Below, piece by piece: positions 50,081 to 59,422 of a stretch of 64,000 nucleotides of DNA (positions are counted from its first letter, which is position 1; the number at the start of each line of letters is the position of its first letter). The translations under genes were made by a program, and so were the position numbers. Under the pieces are notes generated by a model. The model ran no database searches, was not told the DNA's origin, and worked only from the letters and a program-made list of their open reading frames with translations. This DNA comes from Sphingomonas sp. 3P27F8 (GTDB taxonomy: Bacteria; Pseudomonadota; Alphaproteobacteria; Sphingomonadales; Sphingomonadaceae). The stretch lies in contig NZ_SCNL01000010.1 in NCBI RefSeq assembly GCF_005502745.1, forward strand, positions 1 through 64,000, given 5' to 3'.

Positions 50081-52939
50081 TTGAACCGAACTATCGCAGA
50101 GGGCGCGCTGATCCTGGCGCCACATGGCCGCGACGCCGCGGTGGCGAAGTCGATACTGCACGAGGCCAGGATGGAGGCGGCGACCGTCCCCGACATTCCG
50201 TCCTTCGTGAAAGCGCTGCGCGACGGAGCGGGGTTTGCGATCGTCACTGAGGAAACGCTGCGCGGCGCCGACCTGCGCGATCTGGCCGCGTTCATCGCCG
50301 AACAGGCCGAGTGGTCAGATTTTCCGTTTATCTTGCTCACCGCGCGCGGCGGCGGGCTGGAGCGTAATCCCGGCGCGGTGCGGCTGCTCGAGACGCTGGG
50401 CAACGTCACTTTCCTCGAACGCCCGTTTCATCCAACGACGCTCATCAGCCTGGCCCGCGCAGCGCGGCGCGCTCGGTTGCGGCAATATGAGGCGCGTACC
50501 CGACTCGAGGATATTCGCGCCGGGCAGGATCGGCTGCGCGTAGCGCTGTCGGCGGGTGGGCTCGCTGCGTGGACGATGGAGCTGAAGACCAACACGATAT
50601 TCGCATCGGACGATTGCAAGGCGCATTATGGGCGCACGCCCGACGAACCCTTCACTTATGACGAACTGCGCGCGTCGGTCCATCCCGACGACAGCGACCG
50701 GATGCGCGAGGCCGTCGAACGGTCGATATCGACCGGCGGCGACTATGACATCGAGTATCGCTGCCTGTGGCCGGACGGGTCGCTTCACTGGGTTCAGGTC
50801 AACGGCAAGGTCGAAACCGATGCCCGCGATCGGCCCATCCGGATTGTAGGCGTATCGCAGGACATCACGGCGCGGCGCCGTACGCAGAACCATCAGGCCG
50901 GCTTGATCGCGCTCAGCGACGGTTTGCGCCAGATGACTGACCCTGCCGACATGTCGTATCTCGCCGCGCAGATCATTGGCACGACATTGGGCGTGAACCG
51001 CGCGGGCTACGGCCTTATCGATCGAATCGACGAGACAATCACGATCGACCGCGACTGGAACAGCCCGGGGACAACCACAATCGCCGGGGTGCTGCATTTT
51101 CGAGACTACGGCTCATACATCGAAAACCTGAAACGTGGCGAAGTGGTCGCGATTGCCGACGCCCGTCTCGATCCGCGCACGGCAGCGGGCGCCGATGGGC
51201 TCGAGGCGATCCATGCCCTTGCGTTCGTCAACATGCCAGTAGTGGATCATGGCGACTTCGTCGCGTTGCTCTATCTCAACAACAAGAGCGTGCGGCAATG
51301 GACTGCCAACGACTTGGCGTTCGTGCGCGACGTTGCCGACCGGACACAGGCGGCAATCGAGCGGCGCAATGCCGAGACCGCGCTGGCCAAGCTGGCGGCG
51401 TCGCTGGAGCACCAAGTCGAAGAACGGACGCGCGAGCGAGACCGAACCTGGCAGAACTCGCAGGATTTGCTCGCCGTGGTCGCTTCCGACGGCACCTTCC
51501 TATCGGTCAATCCGGCCTGGACCACGGTGCTCGGCTGGCAGCCCGATGAAGTTGTCGGCCGCAACTATGCCGCGCTCAGTCATCCTGATGACCAGGCATC
51601 AAGTGACGCTGCGCATGAGCTCGCGAAGGCCGACGTGCTGCGTCAGTATGAGAACAGGGTTTTGCACAAGGACGGCTCACATCGGTGGGTGTCTTGGGTC
51701 GCGTCAGCCGAAGGTGATCGGGTCTACGCCAGTGGCCGTCACGTCACCTTAGAGAAGGAGGCGCAACTCCAGCTAGAGGCAGCGCAGGAGCAACTCCGGC
51801 AGGCGCAGAAGATGGAGGCGGTCGGCCAGCTGACCGGCGGGCTGGCGCATGATTTCAACAACCTGCTGACCGGCATTTCGGGCGGTCTGGAACTGATCGA
51901 GATGCGCATCAAGCAGGGGCGGTCGGGAGAAATTGGAAAATATGTCGAAATGGCGCGCACCGCGGCCAAGCGCGCCGCGGCGTTGACGCACCGCCTGCTC
52001 GCCTTCTCACGCCGCCAGACGCTCGATCCGCGGCCGGCCGACATCAATCGCCTGATCGCCAATCTAGAGGAATTCCTGCGGCGTTCGGTCGGTCCGCAGG
52101 TCGAGATCGAGATGGTCGGCGCGGGCGGATTGTGGACCACGTTGGTTGATGCCAATCAGCTTGAGAATGCGCTGCTCAACCTGTGCATCAACGCGCGGGA
52201 CGCAATGCCCGACGGCGGGCGGATCACGATCGAGACCGCAAACAAATGGCTCGATTTCTCCGGCGCGCGCGAGCGCGACTTGCCGCCCGGTCAATATGTC
52301 TCGCTCTGCGTCACCGACACCGGCATCGGGATGTCGGCGGAGACTATCGAACGCGCGTTCGACCCGTTCTTCACCACCAAGCCGCTTGGCGAAGGCACCG
52401 GACTTGGTCTTTCGATGATCTACGGTTTCGTGCGGCAGTCAGGCGGCCAGGTGAGGATTTATTCCGAAGTGGGACAAGGCACGACGATGTGCCTTTATTT
52501 CCCGCGTGTGCATTCGCCCGACCAAGCGGAGCCGGAATCGCCCGACCATGCGCCGCCGCCACCGTCCTTGGTCGGTGAGACCGTATTGGTCGTCGACGAC
52601 GAACCCGCGATCCGCGCGCTGATCCTCGATACGCTGGCCGAACTGGGGTATAACGCGATCGAGGCTGGCGACGGCCCCGCCGGGCTGACGCTATTGCGGT
52701 CACTGCCGGGCATACAATTGCTCGTAACCGATGTCGGATTGCCCAAGGGGATGAACGGCCGCCAACTCGCCGACGCCGCGCGGGTCGAACGCCCCGACTT
52801 GAAGGTGCTGTTCATCACCGGCTACGCCGAGAATGCGGTGATCGGCAATGGCCAACTCGAACCCGGCATGCACCTCCTGACCAAACCATTCGCGATGGAT
52901 GCACTCGCGGGCCGCATCCGCGATATCATTACCGAGTGA
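50081..52939 (+). CDS. Hybrid sensor histidine kinase with PAS, GAF and REC domains
   Basis: 952 residues from TTG 50081. N-terminal receiver-like region (residues about 8-125), PAS with PAC (about 150-275: RVALSAGGLAAWTMELKTN...WVQVNGKVETDARDRPIRIVGVSQDIT), GAF (about 285-435), a second PAS (about 465-560), then HisKA with phospho-His590 in GLAHDFNNLLTG. HATPase motifs are NLCINARDAMPDGG, DTGIGMS and GEGTGLGLSMIYG. A C-terminal REC carries phospho-Asp in LLVTDVGLPKG. No transmembrane helices, so it senses cytosolic cues. It lies 6 bp after the KaiC-like gene; the two probably act together. Confidence 0.93.
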   Translation: MNRTIAEGALILAPHGRDAAVAKSILHEARMEAATVPDIPSFVKALRDGAGFAIVTEETLRGADLRDLAAFIAEQAEWSDFPFILLTARGGGLERNPGAVRLLETLGNVTFLERPFHPTTLISLARAARRARLRQYEARTRLEDIRAGQDRLRVALSAGGLAAWTMELKTNTIFASDDCKAHYGRTPDEPFTYDELRASVHPDDSDRMREAVERSISTGGDYDIEYRCLWPDGSLHWVQVNGKVETDARDRPIRIVGVSQDITARRRTQNHQAGLIALSDGLRQMTDPADMSYLAAQIIGTTLGVNRAGYGLIDRIDETITIDRDWNSPGTTTIAGVLHFRDYGSYIENLKRGEVVAIADARLDPRTAAGADGLEAIHALAFVNMPVVDHGDFVALLYLNNKSVRQWTANDLAFVRDVADRTQAAIERRNAETALAKLAASLEHQVEERTRERDRTWQNSQDLLAVVASDGTFLSVNPAWTTVLGWQPDEVVGRNYAALSHPDDQASSDAAHELAKADVLRQYENRVLHKDGSHRWVSWVASAEGDRVYASGRHVTLEKEAQLQLEAAQEQLRQAQKMEAVGQLTGGLAHDFNNLLTGISGGLELIEMRIKQGRSGEIGKYVEMARTAAKRAAALTHRLLAFSRRQTLDPRPADINRLIANLEEFLRRSVGPQVEIEMVGAGGLWTTLVDANQLENALLNLCINARDAMPDGGRITIETANKWLDFSGARERDLPPGQYVSLCVTDTGIGMSAETIERAFDPFFTTKPLGEGTGLGLSMIYGFVRQSGGQVRIYSEVGQGTTMCLYFPRVHSPDQAEPESPDHAPPPPSLVGETVLVVDDEPAIRALILDTLAELGYNAIEAGDGPAGLTLLRSLPGIQLLVTDVGLPKGMNGRQLADAARVERPDLKVLFITGYAENAVIGNGQLEPGMHLLTKPFAMDALAGRIRDIITE

Positions 52940-53186
52940 ACCCCGCTCCGCTTCAATGGCCCGACGGCGCCTGATGCGCTCCGACCGTCAAGACCGGGAT
53001 AGCCGGGTCGGCGGTCCGGGGACGTCGTCGATAAGCCCTTGGATGACAGCTTTTGGGGAGGTCACGCCGTCAGCTTGAATGCCTGCTCTGGAGGCTCGAA
53101 GCCGACGGGCGATGATTTTGCCCGCATGGCTCGATAAACGCGCTGCGGCGTTATACCGTCATGAACTGCCGACTGCGCGGAAACCC

Positions 53187-53681
53187 ATGAGGCCCGTCCC
53201 GGACCCCATCATGCCCGGTCAGGAAAGCGTCTGGTCGTTCCCACGACCTGCTATCGCCGAACCAACCGCGGCGCACATCATGATCGAACATGCGGGTCTG
53301 GTGATCGCTGATACGCGAGCAGCCATCCGCACCTTGGAGACGAGCCACCCGCCCAGCTACTACATCCCGCGCACTGACATACTCCCAGGAATATTGCTGC
53401 AAGCCGAAGGTTCGTCATTCTGCGAGTGGAAGGGAACCGCGACCTATTGGGACGTGATCGTAGGCAGTGAGGTTCTCTCGCGGATCGGCTGGAGCTATCA
53501 CCGCCCGACCCCGCAATTTCAAATTCTCAGGGATCACGTCGCTTTCTATGCAGGGCCGTTCGACCGCTGTTCCGTCGATGGTGAAACGGTCGTGCCACAG
53601 GCAGGCGGCTTCTACGGTGGCTGGATCACCAGCAAGGTCACCGGCCCTTTCAAGGGCGTTGCTGGCAGCCGGCTTTGGTAA
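53187..53681 (+). CDS. DUF427 family protein
   Basis: 164 residues from ATG 53187. The fold signature ESVWSFPRPAIAEPTAAHIMIEHAGLVIADT...SHPPSYYIPRTDI (central part abridged) and SSFCEWKGTATYWDVIVG match DUF427, a small beta-rich family of unknown function common in alphaproteobacteria and actinobacteria. The 36 residues upstream of this start in the same frame are Arg/Leu-rich and not part of the family. An ABC1-type kinase gene starts 15 bp after the stop. Confidence 0.88.
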   Translation: MRPVPDPIMPGQESVWSFPRPAIAEPTAAHIMIEHAGLVIADTRAAIRTLETSHPPSYYIPRTDILPGILLQAEGSSFCEWKGTATYWDVIVGSEVLSRIGWSYHRPTPQFQILRDHVAFYAGPFDRCSVDGETVVPQAGGFYGGWITSKVTGPFKGVAGSRLW

Positions 53682-53696
53682 TCGAAGGACGTTCGC

Positions 53697-55037
53697 ATGA
53701 CGGGAGAACGTGATCGACGCGGTCGTCCGGTGCCGAGCGGGCGGCTCTCCCGCCTTGGCGCGTTCGGCAAGATCGCCGGCGGTGTCGCCGGAGGAGTGCT
53801 TGCGGAGAGTGCGAGGCGGCTGGCCGGCGGTCAGCGGCCCAGGATGAGCGACTTGCTGCTGACTCCGGCGAATGTCGGTCGGGTCGCGGAGCAGTTGTCG
53901 CACCTGCGCGGCGCCGCGATGAAACTGGGTCAGATGATCTCAATGGACGCGGGCGATTTTCTGCCCGCCGAGCTCACGCAGATCATGGCGCGACTACGCG
54001 ACCGCGCGCATCACATGCCCCCGGCGCAGTTGCAGCAGGTGTTAGCCAGGGAATGGGGCAAAGACTGGCGGCGGCGCTTTTCCAGGTTCGACGCGACGCC
54101 GATCGCCGCAGCCTCGATCGGGCAAGTGCATCGGGCCGTGACGCCTGATCGGCGCGACCTCGCGATCAAGGTCCAGTATCCGGGCGTTCGGGCGAGCATC
54201 GACGCCGACGTCGACAATGTTGCGACGCTGCTTCGCCTTTCCGGCGTGCTGCCCAAGACGCTCGACATCGGCCCCCTGCTTGCAGAGGCCAAGCGCCAGC
54301 TGCATGAGGAGGCGGACTATTTGCGTGAGGCTAACCAGCTCGATCGCTTCGGCGCACTGCTTGCAGACAGCCCTGGCTATCTCGTGCCGGCAGTCGATCG
54401 CGCGTTCACCAACAGCGATGTGCTGGCAATGACGTTTGCCCAGGGTGTTTCGATCGAATCGCTCGTCAGTGAGGAGCAGACGATCCGTGACGCCGCCGCG
54501 CGTTCACTAATCGCCCTGGTGTTACGCGAGCTGTTCGAGTTCGGGCTGATGCAAACTGATCCAAACTTCGCCAACTATCGTTACGAAGCCGCGAGCGGCC
54601 GGCTCATCCTGCTGGATTTCGGTGCCACACGAGAAGTGAGCGCGGCCACGCGGGATGGCTATCGCGCGCTGCTTGGTGCCGGGTTGTCAGGGGATCGCGC
54701 GGCTGTGCGAGACGCCGCCGTCGCGGCTGGATTTCTTGGTATCGACGCGGTCTCGCGACATGCTGCCCTGGTTGACAGGATGGTCGACATCATACTTTCC
54801 GAGCTTAATCGCGAGGGGCCCTTCGACTTTGGCGATCGCGCTTTCATCGGCGTGCTGCGCGAGCAGGGCATGGAGATAGCAGCCGATCGCGCCACATGGC
54901 ACCTCCCACCCATCGACACGCTCTTCGTGCAGCGAAAGATCAGCGGAACGGCGCTGCTTTGTGCCAGGCTCAGGGCGCGCGTGGATGTTCGGGAAATGGT
55001 GTTCGACGCTTTGCGACCGCCGCGACAGGCAGTTTAA
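53697..55037 (+). CDS. ABC1/AarF/UbiB family atypical kinase
   Basis: 446 residues. The KxGQ motif (AMKLGQMISMDAGDFLP), the AASIGQVHRA Ala-rich loop replacing a Gly-rich loop, the invariant Lys in LAIKVQYPGV, the catalytic QTDPNFANYRY and the LLDFGATRE metal-binding motif are all present, so the ATPase/kinase fold is complete. Family members support ubiquinone biosynthesis or lipid homeostasis. No transmembrane C-terminus like UbiB's is evident, which favours a distinct paralog over UbiB itself. Starts 15 bp after the DUF427 gene. Confidence 0.92.
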   Translation: MTGERDRRGRPVPSGRLSRLGAFGKIAGGVAGGVLAESARRLAGGQRPRMSDLLLTPANVGRVAEQLSHLRGAAMKLGQMISMDAGDFLPAELTQIMARLRDRAHHMPPAQLQQVLAREWGKDWRRRFSRFDATPIAAASIGQVHRAVTPDRRDLAIKVQYPGVRASIDADVDNVATLLRLSGVLPKTLDIGPLLAEAKRQLHEEADYLREANQLDRFGALLADSPGYLVPAVDRAFTNSDVLAMTFAQGVSIESLVSEEQTIRDAAARSLIALVLRELFEFGLMQTDPNFANYRYEAASGRLILLDFGATREVSAATRDGYRALLGAGLSGDRAAVRDAAVAAGFLGIDAVSRHAALVDRMVDIILSELNREGPFDFGDRAFIGVLREQGMEIAADRATWHLPPIDTLFVQRKISGTALLCARLRARVDVREMVFDALRPPRQAV

Positions 55038-55745
55038 ATCGACTGGCGCTTCCATGCCCCGGGCTTCAGCTCCCAAGATAGATAGCCGATTTAGAGGAAG
55101 CATTTCATGATTTCAGCAAAGCGGCGCTGATTCAAGAAAGCATCGGGAACGCTCCGCCTCGATGAGCCAGACGGCATCGCGGGTGCCCCGTTTGGATCAT
55201 ACTCTTGTCATGGCGGAACGCGGCGATCGCGCGCGATAAGTGATAATCGCTCGAGCGCACCTCCCTCGCCACCACGGATCGCGGCAACCTGGTGGAGTTT
55301 CTCGCAATCGCCACTGCGGTGAAGAAACTCCCCGGACTTGCCGTCCAAACTGCCGCCCTTCCCATCCAGGCTATCATTGCCGACAAGGATACCTGGATCG
55401 ATGGCACCCTCGGGATGGTGCTTGACCGAAAAAACTGACCGTGCGCAGCCAGAACCGAGCGTCTGCTCGCCGCTTTCACAAACCGCAGCGCTTGGGATCT
55501 GCACCGGTGGCGATGTCAAACAACGCTTGGTCGCGAGATCGATCCGTGAGTTCGGGCAGGAAGCGGACGGCCCGAACCTGTTGCTGAATCACCGGTCGAT
55601 TGGCGCCGACGATTTCGCCAGCGCCAACGCGTTTGATTTACTGATGCTCATCCGCCGCCGCGTCCGATTCAGCCAACGCCGCTGGGCTACTCCGCCGATC
55701 ACGTTATGGACGGGCATTCGGCGGACTTGAGCCCAAGCCGGTTCT
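55038..55745. other. Gene-poor region with possible decayed coding sequence
   Basis: 708 bp without a supported gene. One plus-strand frame from about 55247 to 55438 reads smoothly (TDRGNLVEFLAIATAVKKLPGLAVQTAALPIQAIIADKDTWIDGTLGMVLDRKN) but has no ATG and is preceded by stops, suggesting a gene remnant. A second stretch, IREFGQEADGPNLLLNHRSIGADDFASANAF near 55550, has similar character. Neither is identified. Confidence 0.45.
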
Positions 55746-58322
55746 CTAGAGTTTGGCCCTGAAGGTGATGCCATAGCGAGCCGGCTGGTTATAGTTGATC
55801 GTCCGCCCGAGGTACGCGGTCACGCCGGCGCCTGAAGGTGCAGCCAACAACGCCTGCGAAATGATGTTGCGCTCGTTGGTGGCGTTGTTTGCGAATAGCG
55901 AGATGTCATATTTGTCGTCATCCAGCCGCAAACCCGCACGCAGATTGAGATTAAACTGATTCGGCACTTGGGTGTAAATCGACTGTGTGACGCCGGTGCC
56001 ATATGAGCTTGTGTAGGAATATTGCGCGTAGCTGTAGAATGTCGTTCTCGAGCCGATTCTGGCATCCCAGGACGGCGTAACCGACAGCGCCCATTTGGGC
56101 GAATAGGGTGCACGCTGCCCCTTGGCGTCGATATTGGCGATGCCGTTATAACTAAGTTCTGCTGGCGCGGGCAGCGACGGAGCCCGAGTATAGATGGCGT
56201 CGTTGTAGTTTCCATCGAACGTCAGCCGGAGGCCAGCGCCGAAATTGGCGGCGACGCTCCATTCGACGCCGCGCGCGCGAATATCGCCCACATTGGTAGC
56301 GCCGCGTTGTGGCGTGCCGTTGGGGAGCGTGAATGAAATCGACGTCTGAAATCCCTCGAGCTTTTCCTGATAGGCGGCCAGTGAGAGCGTCAGACGATGA
56401 TCGAGCAGCGATGCCTTCACTCCCGCTTCGATATTGCTGGTCGTGGTTGGCTGTACGGGCGGCGCGGTCGGATTGAGCGAGCGATTGTTGAGATCGAGCC
56501 CGCCGGCCTGAAAGCCGGTGGCGTAGGCGATATAAGTAGTGACATCGGGCGTAAGCTTATAGGACAGGCTGGCCGTGTACGACAGATTGTCGTTCGACGT
56601 CCGGATGTTGAGCGGATAGCCGGTTGCGGCGACCGCCGTAGGATAGCCCGGCAGCGTATATGAAACACCAGCGTTTCGCTGCACGGCGTCGATCGCATTG
56701 TAGAATGCGTTGAGCTGTGCATTGGTGATGCCGACCGGGAGTGATGTCGGCAGCTGGCTGGTATCCACCGGGCTGCTGCCGTTCTTGCGATCGTAGGTGT
56801 AACGCAGCCCACCGGTCAGATCCAAAGCCTCGGTGATATGCCAGGTCGCCTGACCGTATGCCGCAATGTTGCGATTCTCCACACGCGTATCTTCAATGAT
56901 CTGCTTGCCGGTCAGCTGTGATCGGAACGAAAGCGGAATGGGTACGAAGTTCGCGGTCCCTGCCAGGGTGTTATAGGCGTTGTACCAGGGAATTACGTCG
57001 GCGCCGAACTGGTGGATCACATAGTGATCGTCGAGTTTTGAATAATAAAGGAACGCGCCGGCCTGCCACTCGATCGGCCCTTTGCGCTTCGACGTCAGCC
57101 GAATTTCCTGACTGAACTGGTTGCTCTTGCTGATCGCCATATTGTTATAGATGTCGACCGGCGAGCTATCGCTGTCCTGCGGCGGATCGAACGACCAGCG
57201 CCGCCATGCCGTGATCGAGGTCAGCGTCGCCCAGCTCAAGTCATAGTCGGCCGTGATCGCCACCCCGGCGTTTGTGGTATGCATGTGATTATAATTGTTC
57301 GTGATGTTGACGCGCGGATCGACCGCCAGATTCCAGTTCTGCACACCACCGAAATTAGCCAACTGGCTCAGCGCATTTCGCGCCACCGTGACGCGCGCCT
57401 GTTGTGCCGCCGTGGTGTTTATCCCCCAATTACCGGGGCCAAAGATCTCGCTGATCCCGCCGCCCGAGCTGAAGCCCGATGAGCTGTCATCCTCCACGTT
57501 CAGATCGCCGGAGATATTCACCTTGAGTTTGCCGGCCTCGATCAGGAACTGCTGACGGATGCCCCAGCGTCCCGTTCCTGCAGTCTTGTCGTCGGTCGTC
57601 GCCGTCGGCGCGAAGATGCCTTTCTGTGCGGCCGCGCTGGCGAAGGCAGGCCGAAACGGTGTGGCGATCCAGCCATCGGCGCGCGTGCCATACGCCACGG
57701 TGCGATAAGCGATGTTGTCGCTAAGCGGGCCGGTCAGAATCGCCTTGGCCTGCGCAAAATTGTAGCGGCCATAGGACACTTCGAAAGTCTGGCTGGGCGT
57801 GAAGCTGGGCTTGTTGAAAGTAATATTCAGCGCGCCGGCGGCGGCGTTGCGACCGAACAAGGTGCCTTGCGGGCCACGCAGGACCTCAAAGCTCTGTACA
57901 TCAACCAGATCCTGGAGCACCTGCCCAGGACGGGCTTGGTAGACGCCGTCGAAATAGACGCCGATCGCGTTGTCCAGCCCATCGGCCGCGGTCGGCGCAT
58001 AGCCTATGCCGCGGATCGTCACCGAGAAGTTGCGCGGGTTCCCGCCGGTCGAATTCAGCCCGGGCGTCTGATCGATCAGGCTCTGCAGATCGATCGTACC
58101 TTTGCGCTCAAGTGTCTCGCCACTGATGGCCTGCAATGAAATCGGTACGTCTTTGATGTTCTCCGCGCGCCGCCGCGCCGTGACGAGCACTTCGCGCTGA
58201 TGGTCTCCATCATCCGCCGGTCTCGCTTCGGCGCTTGGCCCCTCCTGCGCCCAGGCGGCGGCTGGCAGCGCGAGCGTGGATACGGTTGCCAGAAGTACGC
58301 GCTCAAACAGCGAACGGACCAT
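55746..58322 (-). CDS. TonB-dependent receptor (organosulfur-cluster linked)
   Basis: 858 residues. Signal peptide MVRSLFERVLLATVSTLALPAAAWA, then a TonB-box/plug region EVLVTARRRAENIKDVPISLQAISGE, IDLQSLIDQTPGLN, TIRGIGYAPTAADGLDNAIGVYFDGVYQARPGQVLQDLVDVQSFEVLRGPQGTLFGRNAAAGALNI. The C-terminal barrel ends in KL-type aromatic-poor tail (YGITFRAKL). It is divergent from the aldo/keto reductase and sulfonate-transport genes across a 155-bp AT-rich gap, so its substrate may be a sulfonate or sulfate ester. Substrate inferred from neighbours only. Confidence 0.9.
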   Translation of the reverse strand: MVRSLFERVLLATVSTLALPAAAWAQEGPSAEARPADDGDHQREVLVTARRRAENIKDVPISLQAISGETLERKGTIDLQSLIDQTPGLNSTGGNPRNFSVTIRGIGYAPTAADGLDNAIGVYFDGVYQARPGQVLQDLVDVQSFEVLRGPQGTLFGRNAAAGALNITFNKPSFTPSQTFEVSYGRYNFAQAKAILTGPLSDNIAYRTVAYGTRADGWIATPFRPAFASAAAQKGIFAPTATTDDKTAGTGRWGIRQQFLIEAGKLKVNISGDLNVEDDSSSGFSSGGGISEIFGPGNWGINTTAAQQARVTVARNALSQLANFGGVQNWNLAVDPRVNITNNYNHMHTTNAGVAITADYDLSWATLTSITAWRRWSFDPPQDSDSSPVDIYNNMAISKSNQFSQEIRLTSKRKGPIEWQAGAFLYYSKLDDHYVIHQFGADVIPWYNAYNTLAGTANFVPIPLSFRSQLTGKQIIEDTRVENRNIAAYGQATWHITEALDLTGGLRYTYDRKNGSSPVDTSQLPTSLPVGITNAQLNAFYNAIDAVQRNAGVSYTLPGYPTAVAATGYPLNIRTSNDNLSYTASLSYKLTPDVTTYIAYATGFQAGGLDLNNRSLNPTAPPVQPTTTSNIEAGVKASLLDHRLTLSLAAYQEKLEGFQTSISFTLPNGTPQRGATNVGDIRARGVEWSVAANFGAGLRLTFDGNYNDAIYTRAPSLPAPAELSYNGIANIDAKGQRAPYSPKWALSVTPSWDARIGSRTTFYSYAQYSYTSSYGTGVTQSIYTQVPNQFNLNLRAGLRLDDDKYDISLFANNATNERNIISQALLAAPSGAGVTAYLGRTINYNQPARYGITFRAKL

Positions 58323-58366
58323 CGAAATCCCCCTTACGTAATTCCCATCAATTCAGTATGACTTAC

Positions 58367-58378
58367 TAATCAAGATTA
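58367..58378. promoter_or_regulatory. Small palindrome in divergent promoter region
   Basis: TAATCAAGATTA, with 5-bp arms and a 2-nt spacer, sits in the AT-rich gap between the TonB receptor and the aldo/keto reductase gene. It could be part of a regulator site or just an AT-rich promoter element. Weak evidence. Confidence 0.3.
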
Positions 58379-58477
58379 TTCCTATCGGATAAGTAGCAAA
58401 TGTGAGCGCGAGTTTAGTTTTTCTGCATCGCGGCAATTCCAGGACCGATCCAACATCGGGGGGAAGGAGAAACGGAC

Positions 58478-59422
58478 GTGGCAACCATCGGAAAACTGGG
58501 CGTCAGCGCGCAAGGGTTTGGCGCTATGGGTTTGTCGCACGTCTATGGGCAGGCGAACGAGGCGGACTCGATCCGCACGCTGCATCGCGCGATCGACCTA
58601 GGCATAACCTTCTTCGATACCGCGACCGGCTATGGCAATGGGCATAACGAGGAGTTGCTCGGGCGCGCGATTGCAGGTCGTCGCGACGGTCTGGTCATAG
58701 CCAGCAAATTTACACATCTGCGCGACGGTAAGCACGTGACGGCGCGCGAAGCCGTAGAGGCCAGCCTCAAGCGGCTTAATGTCGACCACATCGACCTTTA
58801 TTATCTCCACCGCGTCGACCCCGACACGCCGATCGAGGAATCAGTCGACCAACTCGCCCGCCTGCGAGACGAGGGCAAGATCGGCGGTATCGGCGTTTCC
58901 GAGGCCAGCGCCGCACAATTACGCGCCGCCCATGCCGTCGCCTCGCTGACCGCCTTGCAGAGCGAATATTCGCTGTGGACGCGCGACGTCGAGGTCGAGA
59001 TCCTGCCGACGACGCGCGAGCTCGGCATCGGCTTCGTCGCCTATAGCCCGCTCGGTCGCGGGTTCCTTGCAGGTGCCGGGCCGGTGGAAGCGAACGACCG
59101 CCGCAACATCCACCCACGCTTCACCGAAAACGCAGTCGCGGCGAACAGCCTGCGACGCCGAACCATCGAGGATGTCGCGGAGCGGCTCCGCGTGACCCCT
59201 GCGCAGGTCAGCCTCGCCTGGGTGTTGTCGAAAGGCGTTGTGCCGATCCCGGGCACCCGCCACATCGCCCACCTGGAGGACAATTGGGCGGCAGGTGATA
59301 TCCGCCTCGACGAAGGCACGATCGAAGAGTTGGAGGCCGCATTCCCGCGCGGCGCCACCGTCGGCGACCGGTATCCGGCCGAACAGATGAAATCTGTGCC
59401 GGCAGAGCCTGCCCTCGCCTGA
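58478..59422 (+). CDS. Aldo/keto reductase
   Basis: 314 residues of the NADPH-dependent AKR superfamily. The tyrosine-containing catalytic tetrad region is ITFFDTATGYGNGHNEELLGRA (Asp, Tyr), with Lys in VIASKFTHL and His in YYLHRVDPDTPIEE. The C-terminal cofactor region is PIPGTRHIAHLEDN. Start is GTG 58478, preceded by GGGGGGAAGGAG. Its stop overlaps the ATG of the SsuA-like gene, so it belongs to the same operon. It may reduce an aldehyde released from an organosulfonate. Confidence 0.92.
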   Translation: MATIGKLGVSAQGFGAMGLSHVYGQANEADSIRTLHRAIDLGITFFDTATGYGNGHNEELLGRAIAGRRDGLVIASKFTHLRDGKHVTAREAVEASLKRLNVDHIDLYYLHRVDPDTPIEESVDQLARLRDEGKIGGIGVSEASAAQLRAAHAVASLTALQSEYSLWTRDVEVEILPTTRELGIGFVAYSPLGRGFLAGAGPVEANDRRNIHPRFTENAVAANSLRRRTIEDVAERLRVTPAQVSLAWVLSKGVVPIPGTRHIAHLEDNWAAGDIRLDEGTIEELEAAFPRGATVGDRYPAEQMKSVPAEPALA

